43,227 nt of DNA from NCBI GenBank assembly GCA_019058165.1, contig JAHLVZ010000014.1:1-43227 (forward strand). The letters run 5' to 3'. This document shows positions 32,757 to 41,446 of the stretch, one piece after another (position 1 is the first letter of the stretch; each line of letters opens with the position of its first letter). Source of the DNA: Candidatus Heimdallarchaeota archaeon. GTDB lineage: Archaea > Asgardarchaeota > Heimdallarchaeia > JABLTI01. The notes under the pieces are model-generated. The model had not been told where the DNA came from and made no database searches. It saw only the letters and a list, made by a program, of their open reading frames with translations. Both the position numbers and the translations under genes were made by a program.

Positions 32757-34130
32757 ATGAATAATCGCAGTAGAATTCAAATTTGTTCAAAAGCTTCTCC
32801 TGAAGAAATAATTAATGATTTGAATCTTTTTGTTGATTTTCAAGATGAAGGACTATCACTTGAAACTCTAAATGAAATGATCGAAAAGCGTTTAGTTCCA
32901 CATTTAATGAGGTATGATCAACCTGGTTTTCAATCCATGTTTAACACCTTTCCAGAAGAAGGAGCAAAATTTGGCTCAGAAATTGCACTTACATACAATC
33001 AGGGAGTGACAAATTGGCAGGTTTCACCAGGCGGAGTTATGCTTGAAGAACTCTGTTGTAAAGCTTTATGCAAACTCTTTGGTTTCTCTCCAAATGCTGA
33101 TGCTACGTTCATGGCTTCTGGAACTTATGGAAATCAAGAAGCACTATATCTAGCACTACACAAGCAAGCAGAAAAGGAAGGATTTAATCTTGCAGAAAAA
33201 GGTTTGAAGGGTTTTAAAGATCTTAATCGATTAGTTGTCTTAACTTCAATTGATGCTCATTTCTCTGTAAAGCATGCTGCTCGTATGTTAGGATTAGGAG
33301 AAGAAAGTCTTAGATTCTTACCTGTTGATAAAAATCGAAGAATTGATGTTAATCAAATAAAGGAAACAGTAAAAGAAATACGAGAATTCAAGGATGTTTT
33401 CTGTGTTTTCATCACTGCTGGTACTACATCTACTGGTTCAGTAGACCCAGCTTTACCAATTGCGAAAATTTGCAAGGATATTAGTGCTTGGTTACATATA
33501 GATGGAGCTTATGGTTTTGCGTATAGTTTGGTTCCTGAGTGGAAGCACTTCTTCGAAGGCGCTGAACTAGCAGATTCATTGTGTTGGAATCCACATAAAC
33601 AATTAGGTGTTCCTATACCAAATTCATTGCTTTTTGTTCAACGCTGGGAGGATTTCGGAAGGATGTCTGTTTATAGCGAATATTTTAATCGTAAGGAAGA
33701 TCCAGAACCAAATCCGGGATTAAAATCTCCTCCCTCAACTCGACCATTCTCTGCCTTATCACTTGTTACTTCTCTAAGACATCAAGGAATGACTAAAGTT
33801 ATAGAAAGACTTCGAGCACCACTTGTAGCGATAAAGAAATTCTATGAGAAATTAAAGAAAGAAGATGATATAGAATTAAATCACCAACCGGATACTGGTA
33901 TCCTTTGTTTCAGGATTATTCCAAAAGACTTTCCGGAGAAAGAGTTAGATAACCTGCAACGATATGTGTATGATAGAATTATGGCAGAACGAGAACGAAC
34001 AATTTCGCTAACAAAACTGGATGATAAAGTAGTTTTACGAGTTGTTGCAATTTCCCCTGTCGTAACAACTGAAGCTTTAATGGAAACTATCTCGAGAGTA
34101 AGAGCTCTCGCTAAGGAGTATGAAAAATGA
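32757..34130 (+). CDS. PLP-dependent group II amino-acid decarboxylase
   Basis: 457 residues from ATG 32757 (TTG 32748 in frame). Fold type I PLP enzyme: GTYGNQEALYLALH cofactor loop, H168 (DAHFSV), HIDGAYG, and WNPHKQLGVP with the PLP-lysine at ~281. Closest to glutamate/tyrosine/aromatic amino-acid decarboxylases or aspartate 1-decarboxylase; the substrate is not decidable by eye. Its stop overlaps the racemase start (ATGA), so the two are translationally coupled. Confidence 0.85.
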   Translation: MNNRSRIQICSKASPEEIINDLNLFVDFQDEGLSLETLNEMIEKRLVPHLMRYDQPGFQSMFNTFPEEGAKFGSEIALTYNQGVTNWQVSPGGVMLEELCCKALCKLFGFSPNADATFMASGTYGNQEALYLALHKQAEKEGFNLAEKGLKGFKDLNRLVVLTSIDAHFSVKHAARMLGLGEESLRFLPVDKNRRIDVNQIKETVKEIREFKDVFCVFITAGTTSTGSVDPALPIAKICKDISAWLHIDGAYGFAYSLVPEWKHFFEGAELADSLCWNPHKQLGVPIPNSLLFVQRWEDFGRMSVYSEYFNRKEDPEPNPGLKSPPSTRPFSALSLVTSLRHQGMTKVIERLRAPLVAIKKFYEKLKKEDDIELNHQPDTGILCFRIIPKDFPEKELDNLQRYVYDRIMAERERTISLTKLDDKVVLRVVAISPVVTTEALMETISRVRALAKEYEK

Positions 34131-34804
34131 AAATATTAATTATTAATCCAAATAGTGATTTGGAGATGACAAAAGCAATTCAGAAAACAGCAGATAATTT
34201 TGCTAAAGGTGAATACGAAGTCGTATGTCAATCCAATCCAGATGCACCAAGATTCATTGAAACTTATGAGGATGAAGTTAAAACAGCATCAGGAATGATT
34301 CAATTAGTGAGGGAAAATGAAGAGAAATTTGATGCCTTCATCAATGCTTGTCATTGCGACCCTAATCTGGATGCGTTAAAAGAAATCACCAAGAAACTTG
34401 TAGTCGGTATTGGCGAAGCATCAATGAAAATGGCTTCAATGCTTGGTCACAAATTTTCTGTGGTTTCAGGGGCAAAGCACTCGATTCCCAACAAAGAAGC
34501 AGTGATTAGAAAATATCATCTCCAAGACGCAATGGCTTCTGTAAGAGCTCCGGAAGGTGATGTAAGCAAGCTAAGTGGTGAAGAAAAATACCTGCAAGCA
34601 GCCAAATTAGCAATTGAAGAGGATAAGGCTGAGGTTATTGTGCTTGGATGTGCAGGAATGACCGGACTGGATAAGAAAATGCAGAAAAAACTCGGAGTCC
34701 CGGTTTTAGACGGGGTTGTTTGCGCTTTGATTATTGCAACTGGTTTAGTAAAATACGGTGTTTCCACAAGTAAAATTAGGAGATACAATCCGAATTTGGA
34801 GTAA
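34127..34804 (+). CDS. Asp/Glu/hydantoin racemase family protein
   Basis: 225 residues: ILIINPNSDLEMT start, first active-site cysteine in NACHCDPN (C75 or C77), second in VLGCAGMTG (C175), the two-cysteine pattern of cofactor-independent racemases. Starts in the ATGA overlap with the decarboxylase (Shine-Dalgarno AAGGAG). Its 3' end overlaps the convergent dihydropyrimidinase-type gene by 29 bp. Hydantoin racemase next to a hydantoinase-type enzyme supports a hydantoin/N-carbamoyl amino acid route. Confidence 0.85.
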   Translation: MKILIINPNSDLEMTKAIQKTADNFAKGEYEVVCQSNPDAPRFIETYEDEVKTASGMIQLVRENEEKFDAFINACHCDPNLDALKEITKKLVVGIGEASMKMASMLGHKFSVVSGAKHSIPNKEAVIRKYHLQDAMASVRAPEGDVSKLSGEEKYLQAAKLAIEEDKAEVIVLGCAGMTGLDKKMQKKLGVPVLDGVVCALIIATGLVKYGVSTSKIRRYNPNLE

Positions 34805-36164
34805 TATAATCACCATAACCCTTCTTCACTAGAAACTTGCCGTTATCATAAACGAGTTTACCTCTTACTATTGTCTTCTCTATTTTCCCTTGTATGTTCA
34901 TTCCATCAAAAGCTGTAATTTTAGATTTTGTGTACATATCTTTGTTTCTCAAAGTATACTCTTTCTGCATGTCAATAATAACAAGATCAGCATCAGCACC
35001 AATTTGGATTTCTCCTTTTCGTGGATATAAACAAAATCTCTTTGCAGGTCTAGTAGCAATTGCATCAACAAGTCTGCTAAGTGTCAATCTTTTCTTATTA
35101 ACAGCATCCAACATAACGGGAAGCATGGTTTCCAGTGTTGGAGTTCCAGACCCAGATTCAAAGAAATTATTGTCCTTTGCTTCTACATCCTTTTCCTCAT
35201 GACTATAAGGTGAATGATCACTGGCAATAAAATCAATTGTTCCATCATTGAGCGCTTTCCAAGCAGCATCATTATGTTCCTTTGATCTTATTGGCGGATT
35301 GACTTTCAACCAGGAACCAATTTTCTCTGCTTCTTCTGTGGTAAATAATAGGTGATGAGGTGTAATCTCACAAGTGACATCCCAACCAATTGCTTTCGCT
35401 CTTCTAATGCGATCAAATGCAGTTCTTGAACTCATGTGAACAAGATTTAACTTCACATTTGCATGATTAGCTAACATCATTGCTTGCAAACAAGCTAAAT
35501 CCTCAGCAATAGCCGGTCTGGAATCGGTGTGTGCTTGAAAATCTCTTTTCCCTGTCTCAAGTTGCTTTTTTATTTCGTGTGCAATTATTCCGTCATTCTC
35601 TGCATGAACACAGCTAACTAATCCTGTTTTTGCGATTTCAGAAAAAATCTTCAATAAGAAATAATCATTCTTTGCAGCTAGATCTTTGAGTTCTGCTTCT
35701 TCCTTGGGAGCGTTAATCATAAATGTCTTGAATCCAACAACTCCTTTCTTAGCTAGTTCTTGAATGGAGTCAATTGTATTATGTCCTGCAGCTCCAATTA
35801 ATCCATAATCCACAAGACATTTTTTTCGCATTTCTTCTAATTGCATCTCTAAGGATTCTAATACAGTTTTCCCTTCAATCCCTAAGGGCATTTCTAGTAC
35901 AGTCGTTATTCCTCCGGAAGCTGCCCCTTGAGTTCCTGTATAAAAATCATCTCTATAAGAATAAATCAAATCCAGGATATGAGTATGGACATCTATTCCT
36001 CCAGGAATTATTATTTTATTAGTAGCATCAATGGTTTCTTTTGCATTTGAAAGTGAGTTGTTATTCTTTATTTCTATAATCTTCCCTTTTTCTATACTCA
36101 CATTTGCATCTACAAGTTTATTTTCAAAAAAAACTTTCCCATTTTCTATGTACAAATCAACCAT
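34776..36164 (-). CDS. Dihydropyrimidinase/hydantoinase/allantoinase-type cyclic amidohydrolase
   Basis: 462 residues, family length. Binuclear metal site: H60-x-H62 (DVHTH), carboxylated lysine K146 (VGFKTFM), H187 (CVHAEND), H243 (LVHMSS), D316 (ASDHSPY). It opens cyclic amide rings (hydantoin, dihydrouracil or allantoin); the racemase neighbour favours hydantoins. No N-carbamoylase is present here. Convergent with the racemase, overlapping by 29 bp. Confidence 0.88.
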   Translation of the reverse strand: MVDLYIENGKVFFENKLVDANVSIEKGKIIEIKNNNSLSNAKETIDATNKIIIPGGIDVHTHILDLIYSYRDDFYTGTQGAASGGITTVLEMPLGIEGKTVLESLEMQLEEMRKKCLVDYGLIGAAGHNTIDSIQELAKKGVVGFKTFMINAPKEEAELKDLAAKNDYFLLKIFSEIAKTGLVSCVHAENDGIIAHEIKKQLETGKRDFQAHTDSRPAIAEDLACLQAMMLANHANVKLNLVHMSSRTAFDRIRRAKAIGWDVTCEITPHHLLFTTEEAEKIGSWLKVNPPIRSKEHNDAAWKALNDGTIDFIASDHSPYSHEEKDVEAKDNNFFESGSGTPTLETMLPVMLDAVNKKRLTLSRLVDAIATRPAKRFCLYPRKGEIQIGADADLVIIDMQKEYTLRNKDMYTKSKITAFDGMNIQGKIEKTIVRGKLVYDNGKFLVKKGYGDYITPNSDCIS

Positions 36165-36177
36165 ACTATAACTTCCG

Positions 36178-36195
36178 AATCAAACTGATTTGATT
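36178..36195. promoter_or_regulatory. Inverted repeat upstream of amidohydrolase
   Basis: AATCAAA, loop CTGA, TTTGATT, centred ~22 bp upstream of the amidohydrolase start; may be an operator or a 5' hairpin. Confidence 0.35.
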
Positions 36196-36238
36196 ATTAA
36201 TTTAAGTTTTCTTCAGAAAAGATTCCAAAAATCACGTT

Positions 36239-36416
36239 AAGCATAGCTTTAAATAGCATGAGTAGAAGTTTTTCTTCGTATACATTTATCAAACATAAAG
36301 ATAGGAATGAAGTGGTTTTTAGTAATTAACTATAAAGTTGGATTTCTCAAAAATATAATCTTTAAACTTATTTTCTGTTGAGTATGTATAACACAAATAT
36401 TTGGTGAAAATATAAA
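36239..36416 (+). promoter_or_regulatory. Conserved leader of zinc-ribbon gene (second copy)
   Basis: Counterpart of 18914-19093. The same blocks in the same order: AAGCATAGCTTTAAATAGCATG, GATAGGAATGAAGTGGTTTT, AATCTTTAAACTTATTTT and TATTTGGTGAAAA before the ATG. Confidence 0.5.
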
Positions 36417-36575
36417 ATGAGTAGATACGGTAACTACGACAGACCACCTAGAGAAATGCACAAGGTCACTTGCGCAGATTGCGGTCAAGAAACTGAAGTA
36501 CCCTTCAAACCAGATGGCGAAAGACCAGTTTACTGTCAAGAATGTTACAGAAAACGAAAACCAAGAAGATATTAG
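36417..36575 (+). CDS. Zinc-ribbon microprotein, CxxC-x17-CxxC type (chromosomal copy)
   Basis: 52 residues, MSRYGNYDRPPREMHKVTC..., CADCGQETEVPFKPDGE, RPVYCQECYRKRKPRRY. Differs from the array copy (19094-19252) at about seven positions, all conservative or charged, with all four Cys kept. Not flanked by tRNA-tail repeats. Followed by the conserved stem-loop at 36611-36631. Confidence 0.85.
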   Translation: MSRYGNYDRPPREMHKVTCADCGQETEVPFKPDGERPVYCQECYRKRKPRRY

Positions 36576-36610
36576 TCAAACTAATGTCTTAAAATCATTC
36601 CTAGTTGAAT

Positions 36611-36631
36611 TGTAACTTCTTGTAAGTTATA
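36611..36631 (+). terminator. Stem-loop after zinc-ribbon gene (second copy)
   Basis: TGTAACTT, loop CTTGT, AAGTTATA, with one G-T pair where the array copy has A-T. Counterpart of 19287-19308. Confidence 0.5.
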
Positions 36632-36649
36632 ATTCACATTGGATCTTTT

Positions 36650-37048
36650 TTATTTTACTTCTAATTTTTCTTTACTTTCATTGCAATTTTTTACTTGTAA
36701 TATGCTTTGTATCTCTGAGAGAAAATCATCAACACTAATCGGTTTCAACCTTAATTTTACAGTTTCTTCTGGAAAGCATTCCATATCTAAATTCGGATAA
36801 CCAGTAATTATGAGGATATTTTTGTGGGAATATTGTTTAAGTAATTCTTGAGTAACTTCTAGACCACTCTTTTTTGGCATCAAGTGATCAAGAATAATAA
36901 GTTCTGGTTTTTCTTCTAACTTCTTGTAAAGTCGAAGAGCCTCCTCTCCGTTAGTAGCTTCAATAACTCCATATCCATTTGCAATGAGAATTTTTCTAAA
37001 TAAAGTTCTAATATTTACATCATCTTCAACGAGCAAGATTTTTTTCAT
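36650..37048 (-). CDS. Single-domain response regulator (CheY-like receiver)
   Basis: 132 residues from ATG 37046-37048 (AGGTG ~10 bp upstream); an in-frame extension to 37141 has no family support. Receiver motifs: LLVEDD (D9-D10), phosphoacceptor D54 in LIILDHLMPKKSG, T82 in IITGYP, K102-P103 near the end. No output domain, so it acts through a partner. No histidine kinase is in the window. The downstream-facing neighbour is a tiny secreted peptide gene on the same strand. Confidence 0.85.
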   Translation of the reverse strand: MKKILLVEDDVNIRTLFRKILIANGYGVIEATNGEEALRLYKKLEEKPELIILDHLMPKKSGLEVTQELLKQYSHKNILIITGYPNLDMECFPEETVKLRLKPISVDDFLSEIQSILQVKNCNESKEKLEVK

Positions 37049-37207
37049 GTATGAATTACACCTGCTGCAATTTTTTCTATCTGAATAATTGTTTTTAGCG
37101 TTTAATTGAAAGATAAAAAGAGAAGCATGTCCTTTTTTCATGCTCCTCAGGCAAATCGATTTTACCCTCTCTATTCATTGTAATTTACCCACATATTTTT
37201 TTCAGTA

Positions 37208-37348
37208 TTAACCGCCACCATCATCTTCTGGTGGATCTGGAGCTAAAACTGGATCCCCGTGTCCTACCTGGACGGATAAGCTTCCTGCAATTAATAAACT
37301 TAGTAGCACAGCTACTAGCCCAATTACTTTTGGATTGATTTTTTTCAT
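37208..37348 (-). CDS. Small secreted peptide, unknown function
   Basis: 46 residues: basic start MKKINPK, hydrophobic core VIGLVAVLLSLLIAGSLS (signal peptide or anchor), then an acidic, Pro-rich tail ending PPEDDGGG. AGGTG lies 10 bp upstream of the ATG, a good archaeal Shine-Dalgarno. I do not recognise the family. Located upstream of the response regulator on the same strand (about 160 bp between the stop and the regulator start). Confidence 0.55.
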   Translation of the reverse strand: MKKINPKVIGLVAVLLSLLIAGSLSVQVGHGDPVLAPDPPEDDGGG

Positions 37349-37719
37349 TTTTAGACGCACCTTTGTTTTTCATCTAATTTTATGCTAAACATTACACTAA
37401 CTGACCTATCATATATCATTTAGTTTTATCCAGCATTTTGTGGGATGTGAGTTATTACACCTTGAGATATCATTTGTAAAACTACAAAAATAGTATTGGG
37501 GTTGAAATCTAGCCCAATTTTAAACTCAAAAAATCTATTTTTCCCTTCTAAGAATTGAAAAAACTAGTCTTTCTAATAAGTGTAAAAACCCTTGCATTTT
37601 TTCGCTAGGAATTAGGAAGATATTTTAGACATTTATTTAAGTAAAAAAGGTTAAAAATTGTTGAATTTATTAAATATTTAAAAAGCAAATAATAAAATGC
37701 AATACAAGTTGATTACTCA
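37349..37719. other. Intergenic region with promoter of HTH gene
   Basis: 371 bp without a convincing gene. A TATA-like ATATTTAAAAAG near 37672-37683 precedes the plus-strand HTH gene; otherwise AT-rich sequence with no clear repeat. Confidence 0.4.
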
Positions 37720-39501
37720 ATGAAACTTTCTTTTAGAGAAGAAATATTTGAAAAATTCGAATCTTTAAACAAGATTTCTGAAATGAAAAAGATTGAAGTA
37801 ATTGAATTATTTAATATTTTATTAGAAGATATTACATCTATTTTATCTAAGTTTCTAAAAAACAAACCAATAATTCAAAAAAGAAGTTTTGTTTTTGGAA
37901 CTGTAAAACAAGATCTTGGAATAAATTTTGGTTTAAAACGATCACGAGATAAAATAGTTGTCGCAAATTGGATTCTTGATTTACAATCTAAAACAAGAAG
38001 CTATCTAATATCTTATTTCATAATTAAGGAATGTTTCTTACACTTTTATAAAAATGACATAAGTGAAATAGATGAAGTAATCATCAATATAATTGCAATT
38101 CAATTCTTAATGGAAATATTTGGAATAACAACTATAGATAATCCTATGCTAAATATAATACGAACAAGAATTTTCTCAGAAGAAATAGCTAAATTGGATC
38201 CATATTATTGGGATAATTTAGTACTTCTAATAATGAGAAATAAAATCCCTTTTTCTGAAATACTAGATAAATATGAAGAGATTACCAAAAGAAATCTAGT
38301 TACATCAGCTGAAACGATAAAATTGTTTTCAGATTGGACTTTTTCAAAAACATTAAAAGAAGGAGATTCAATTTTACCAATTTTTACAAATTTAAAACTC
38401 ATTGAGCTGATTGAAACATTAAATGATTTAGGGCACGAGATGGGTACAACCTCCCATATAGCAAGAAGATTAAAGCTTTCACAAAAAACAATTACTAAGC
38501 GCTTCAAAGCATTAAATGAAAATTATTCCACTTATTGGCGTATTGATTTAAATTATGAGAAGATAAATCTACATAATTATTTGTTTAAAATTGTAGTAAA
38601 TAATGAAGAAAATACTGTTAATCTTATGCAATTGCTTCTGAATATTCCCTATCTAAAATCTTTATTTCTTGGCACTGATTCTAAATCGGATATTCTCTAT
38701 TCACCAACTCTTGTTTGTCCGCACATTATTAGTGATCAATTAAATGCAAGATTAAGCAAGATGAGAAATAGTGGAGTAATCAAAGAATACTTTTTGCAAT
38801 TAGTAAGAGAAAGATCAAGAAGTTTTGCAATAACAAATTATCCTTTTGATTCATCGATTAAAACTTTCAAGAAATTGATTACCCAAAATGATCCCTTACT
38901 TAGACAACATATTTTTTATCATTATAAAAGGAGTTCTTCTCTTCCATATGAAGAGAAACCTTTGAGCTTGGATTATAATTTGCTTAATTATCTTTCAATT
39001 ATAAAAACTAAGCTTCTTTTAAAGTCTAGATATGGAGTATCTATTAATGAATTTAAGAAATTCTATCTACAGAATAACATACCACTTACGGATATAAAAG
39101 CTCAAACAGATTTATTATATCAAAATGAATTGCGAGCTAAAAAGAGGAATTTATTTTCATTTTCTTTGTATTTGAGGAATCTTATGAAACGTAGTCCTAA
39201 TGTTCTTATTTTTGAGATACCAGCAACGAATGGAGTTTCAGATAAGGAGTTTAAAGCAATAATTAAAAATTTGCAGGTTTTTTCATTATTGGGTCAAAAT
39301 ACTCTCTACGATCGACATTTGTTTAATTTGCCCGGCGTCGCTCATACACATCCAATTAAGGATGTCATACAAGAATATTTAGAAAAAGAAGGTTTAACAC
39401 CAATTTTTTACACTATAAAATTTCACAAGTCAAATTTTGTTCCATTACAAGATTTATACGATTACGAGAATCAGAAGTGGAATATAAGAGACTTCAAATA
39501 A
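37720..39501 (+). CDS. Large archaeal HTH protein of unknown role
   Basis: 593 residues. I do not recognise the family beyond a helix-turn-helix in the middle (~239-272): LIETLNDLGHEMGTTSHIARRLKLSQKTITKRFKAL fits a winged/Lrp-like DNA-binding segment; written in parts, TSHIARRLKLS is the second and QKTITKRFKAL the recognition helix. The N-terminal ~200 residues are helical with hydrophobic runs; the C-terminal half is mixed and ends in FYTIKFHKSNFVPLQDLY. Probably a transcriptional regulator with a large ligand or interaction domain (inference). Leader is AT-rich with a TATA box ~40 bp upstream. Confidence 0.6.
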   Translation: MKLSFREEIFEKFESLNKISEMKKIEVIELFNILLEDITSILSKFLKNKPIIQKRSFVFGTVKQDLGINFGLKRSRDKIVVANWILDLQSKTRSYLISYFIIKECFLHFYKNDISEIDEVIINIIAIQFLMEIFGITTIDNPMLNIIRTRIFSEEIAKLDPYYWDNLVLLIMRNKIPFSEILDKYEEITKRNLVTSAETIKLFSDWTFSKTLKEGDSILPIFTNLKLIELIETLNDLGHEMGTTSHIARRLKLSQKTITKRFKALNENYSTYWRIDLNYEKINLHNYLFKIVVNNEENTVNLMQLLLNIPYLKSLFLGTDSKSDILYSPTLVCPHIISDQLNARLSKMRNSGVIKEYFLQLVRERSRSFAITNYPFDSSIKTFKKLITQNDPLLRQHIFYHYKRSSSLPYEEKPLSLDYNLLNYLSIIKTKLLLKSRYGVSINEFKKFYLQNNIPLTDIKAQTDLLYQNELRAKKRNLFSFSLYLRNLMKRSPNVLIFEIPATNGVSDKEFKAIIKNLQVFSLLGQNTLYDRHLFNLPGVAHTHPIKDVIQEYLEKEGLTPIFYTIKFHKSNFVPLQDLYDYENQKWNIRDFK

Positions 39502-39609
39502 TATTATTTCATTTTTAATTCTTGACAAAAGCTATTAAAATAAAAATAGCGAACATTCATTCCCTTTCACCATATGTGAAAATTTAGGACTAAAATCTTG
39601 GTGTAATAT

Positions 39610-40473
39610 ATGAGAATTGGCTTTGGCTTAGAACCAATCAAAGGATTAGGTTTAGATCTTATCGTTCGTTTATTAAGAAAAATTCTCCTAGAACACTTTG
39701 AATTTAACTGGCGAGTCATTCCCAAAGTAGAAGATGTGCTTAAGAGTCTTGGTAGTGCAACTACTGTTTTCCATTTACCAATCTTTAATCGAGATTGTTT
39801 TGATTTCTCTTCACAAACTGACACATACGAAATTCAAATGCAAGAGGTTGTCTCTTTTATCAATCAACGAAGCAGTGATCTGAATATACTATTCGTTCTT
39901 GCTCATATGCCTGAAGATCCCAATGCTTCTTACGAGTTAATGTTTGAACGATTAGAACAAATCGAAGTTCCCTTGGTCTTAGAGAACGTTGTAGGTTATA
40001 CTGATGAGCAATTTCTTGACTTTTATCATCAAGCAAAAGACTCCTTAGGGAAGAAAGTTGCGGGTCACGCCTTAGACATTTCTCATAGATATGTGAACGA
40101 TTGGCAAACCTGGCTGGATATTCCAGAGGAATTGGTGAAAGATATTGCTTATGTGCATATTTCTGATTGCACTAAAACAGAAGATCTGCACTTACCACTT
40201 GGTTTAGGGGAAATGCCTTTCAATGATTTCTTTGCATACCTCAAAGATATCAGGTATGATGGTGTTATAAATCAAGAATTAAAACCTAATGGAAATCAAG
40301 CTGATAAGATTATGTCTTCTAGTCTACATTGCATTAGACCTTTTTCAAAAACTAAATACCTAAGAATGAAGTCTCGGTGTGCTTTCTTGAAACCTCTCTT
40401 GTGGCTTCAAAAAAGAAAATTCAAAGATGTTAAAGACTTAACAGCTGAAGAAATCGGTTATGATTATGTATAG
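39610..40473 (+). CDS. Xylose-isomerase-like TIM-barrel protein (sugar phosphate isomerase/epimerase family)
   Basis: 287 residues. AP_endonuc_2-type barrel motifs: IGFGLEP start, LVLENV (metal-binding Glu), GHALDISH, VHISDC with DLHLPLGLGEMPF (the usual HxxD...H..LGxG), INQELKP (last metal Glu). Members are sugar isomerases/epimerases or endonuclease IV-like; the substrate is unknown. The C-terminal ~50 residues are basic and outside the barrel. Confidence 0.8.
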   Translation: MRIGFGLEPIKGLGLDLIVRLLRKILLEHFEFNWRVIPKVEDVLKSLGSATTVFHLPIFNRDCFDFSSQTDTYEIQMQEVVSFINQRSSDLNILFVLAHMPEDPNASYELMFERLEQIEVPLVLENVVGYTDEQFLDFYHQAKDSLGKKVAGHALDISHRYVNDWQTWLDIPEELVKDIAYVHISDCTKTEDLHLPLGLGEMPFNDFFAYLKDIRYDGVINQELKPNGNQADKIMSSSLHCIRPFSKTKYLRMKSRCAFLKPLLWLQKRKFKDVKDLTAEEIGYDYV

Positions 40474-40532
40474 TAACTCTGAAAGCAACACAAGCAATCG
40501 TATTTCGACAATAATATCACTTTAAAAGGTTT

Positions 40533-40570
40533 TCTGGAATTTTCCAGACAAACGTCTCATATCGATGAGA
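40533..40570. promoter_or_regulatory. Two tandem inverted repeats before TIGR04076 operon 2
   Basis: TCTGGAA-TT-TTCCAGA (40533-40548) and TCTCAT-ATCG-ATGAGA (40555-40570), just upstream of a TATA-like CTTTTATATTC at 40574-40584. The second shares TCTCA-N6-TGAGA with the palindrome at 30881-30904. Confidence 0.55.
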
Positions 40571-40676
40571 AATCTTTTATATTCTCTTGGAATAATCTTA
40601 TCAAACAACATCCCAAATGTACATACAATTTTTTCTGTAACTAAATTGGGATAAAACTAAACCCTATTGGGGATTT

Positions 40677-41066
40677 ATGAAAATGACAACTAAAGAAGAG
40701 TTAGCGAGAGTAGAAGAAGCAGTCAACTACTACATAAAAGGAACTATCGAAAGAGACTTTGAGTTCTTAGCAAAAGGTTGGCATGACGAAGCAAAGATGT
40801 TTGGCATAGATAAGGAGAAGAAACTAGTTATCTATGACAAAAACTTCTGGAAAGAGAGTCTCGGAAAACCACTTGATGATCCAAAGTACAAACGAACTTC
40901 AGAGATTCTTTCAGTTGATATAGTAGGAACTATTGCTTCTGCTAAAGTTAAGACCGTTGTGGAACACTCGAAGGGTTCTGTTATCTTTATGGATTTACTG
41001 AATCTTTTGAAAATCAATGATTCGTGGCAAATAGTCAACAAGATCTATGATGCTATCTATGAATAA
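40677..41066 (+). CDS. NTF2/SnoaL-like (lumazine-binding-2 type) protein
   Basis: 129 residues; ATG 40683 (MTTKEELARVEE) has better Shine-Dalgarno spacing than ATG 40677. Cone-shaped NTF2 fold pattern: VEEAVNYYIKGTIERDFEFLAKGWHDEAKMFGI, then VDIVGTIASAKVKT, and INDSWQIVNKIYDAIYE at the end, matching the Lumazine_bd_2/DUF4440 group. Ligand or reaction unknown. First gene of an operon with three TIGR04076 genes and a methyltransferase, 29 bp before the next. Confidence 0.8.
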   Translation: MKMTTKEELARVEEAVNYYIKGTIERDFEFLAKGWHDEAKMFGIDKEKKLVIYDKNFWKESLGKPLDDPKYKRTSEILSVDIVGTIASAKVKTVVEHSKGSVIFMDLLNLLKINDSWQIVNKIYDAIYE

Positions 41067-41095
41067 AAAAAACAAAAAAGAATGGAAGTAATTTT

Positions 41096-41410
41096 ATGGC
41101 GAAGATAAAAATAACTGTACTAAAGCGATTTAAGCCTGAAGACGTTTTTGGAGAGATAGGTTATGCTACTCCAAACGGTAAGAAAGTAACAGCATGCACA
41201 GCATTCGAAGATGGACAAGAGTTTATTGTTGAAAATCTCAATAAACCCGATGGTTTCTGTGGTTGGGCATGGAGAGACATTTACAAAGATACTGCAGTTC
41301 TGAACTTCGATGGAAACTTCAAGAATTGGGCAAAAGAAGGAACCCAACATACTTGCTGCACTGATGGTGTTCGACCAGTTGTTTTCAAATTAGAAAGGAT
41401 TGAAGATTAA
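41096..41410 (+). CDS. TIGR04076-family protein
   Basis: 104 residues: KIKITVLKRFKPEDVFGE, ACTAFEDGQEF, PDGFCGWAWRDI, CCTDGVRPVVFKLERIED. Second gene of the operon; Shine-Dalgarno GGAAG upstream. It has a doubled Cys (CC) before TDG. Confidence 0.85.
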   Translation: MAKIKITVLKRFKPEDVFGEIGYATPNGKKVTACTAFEDGQEFIVENLNKPDGFCGWAWRDIYKDTAVLNFDGNFKNWAKEGTQHTCCTDGVRPVVFKLERIED

Positions 41411-41446
41411 ACTTCCATCTTTCTTTTTTTCTATGGAGTGAGAAAT

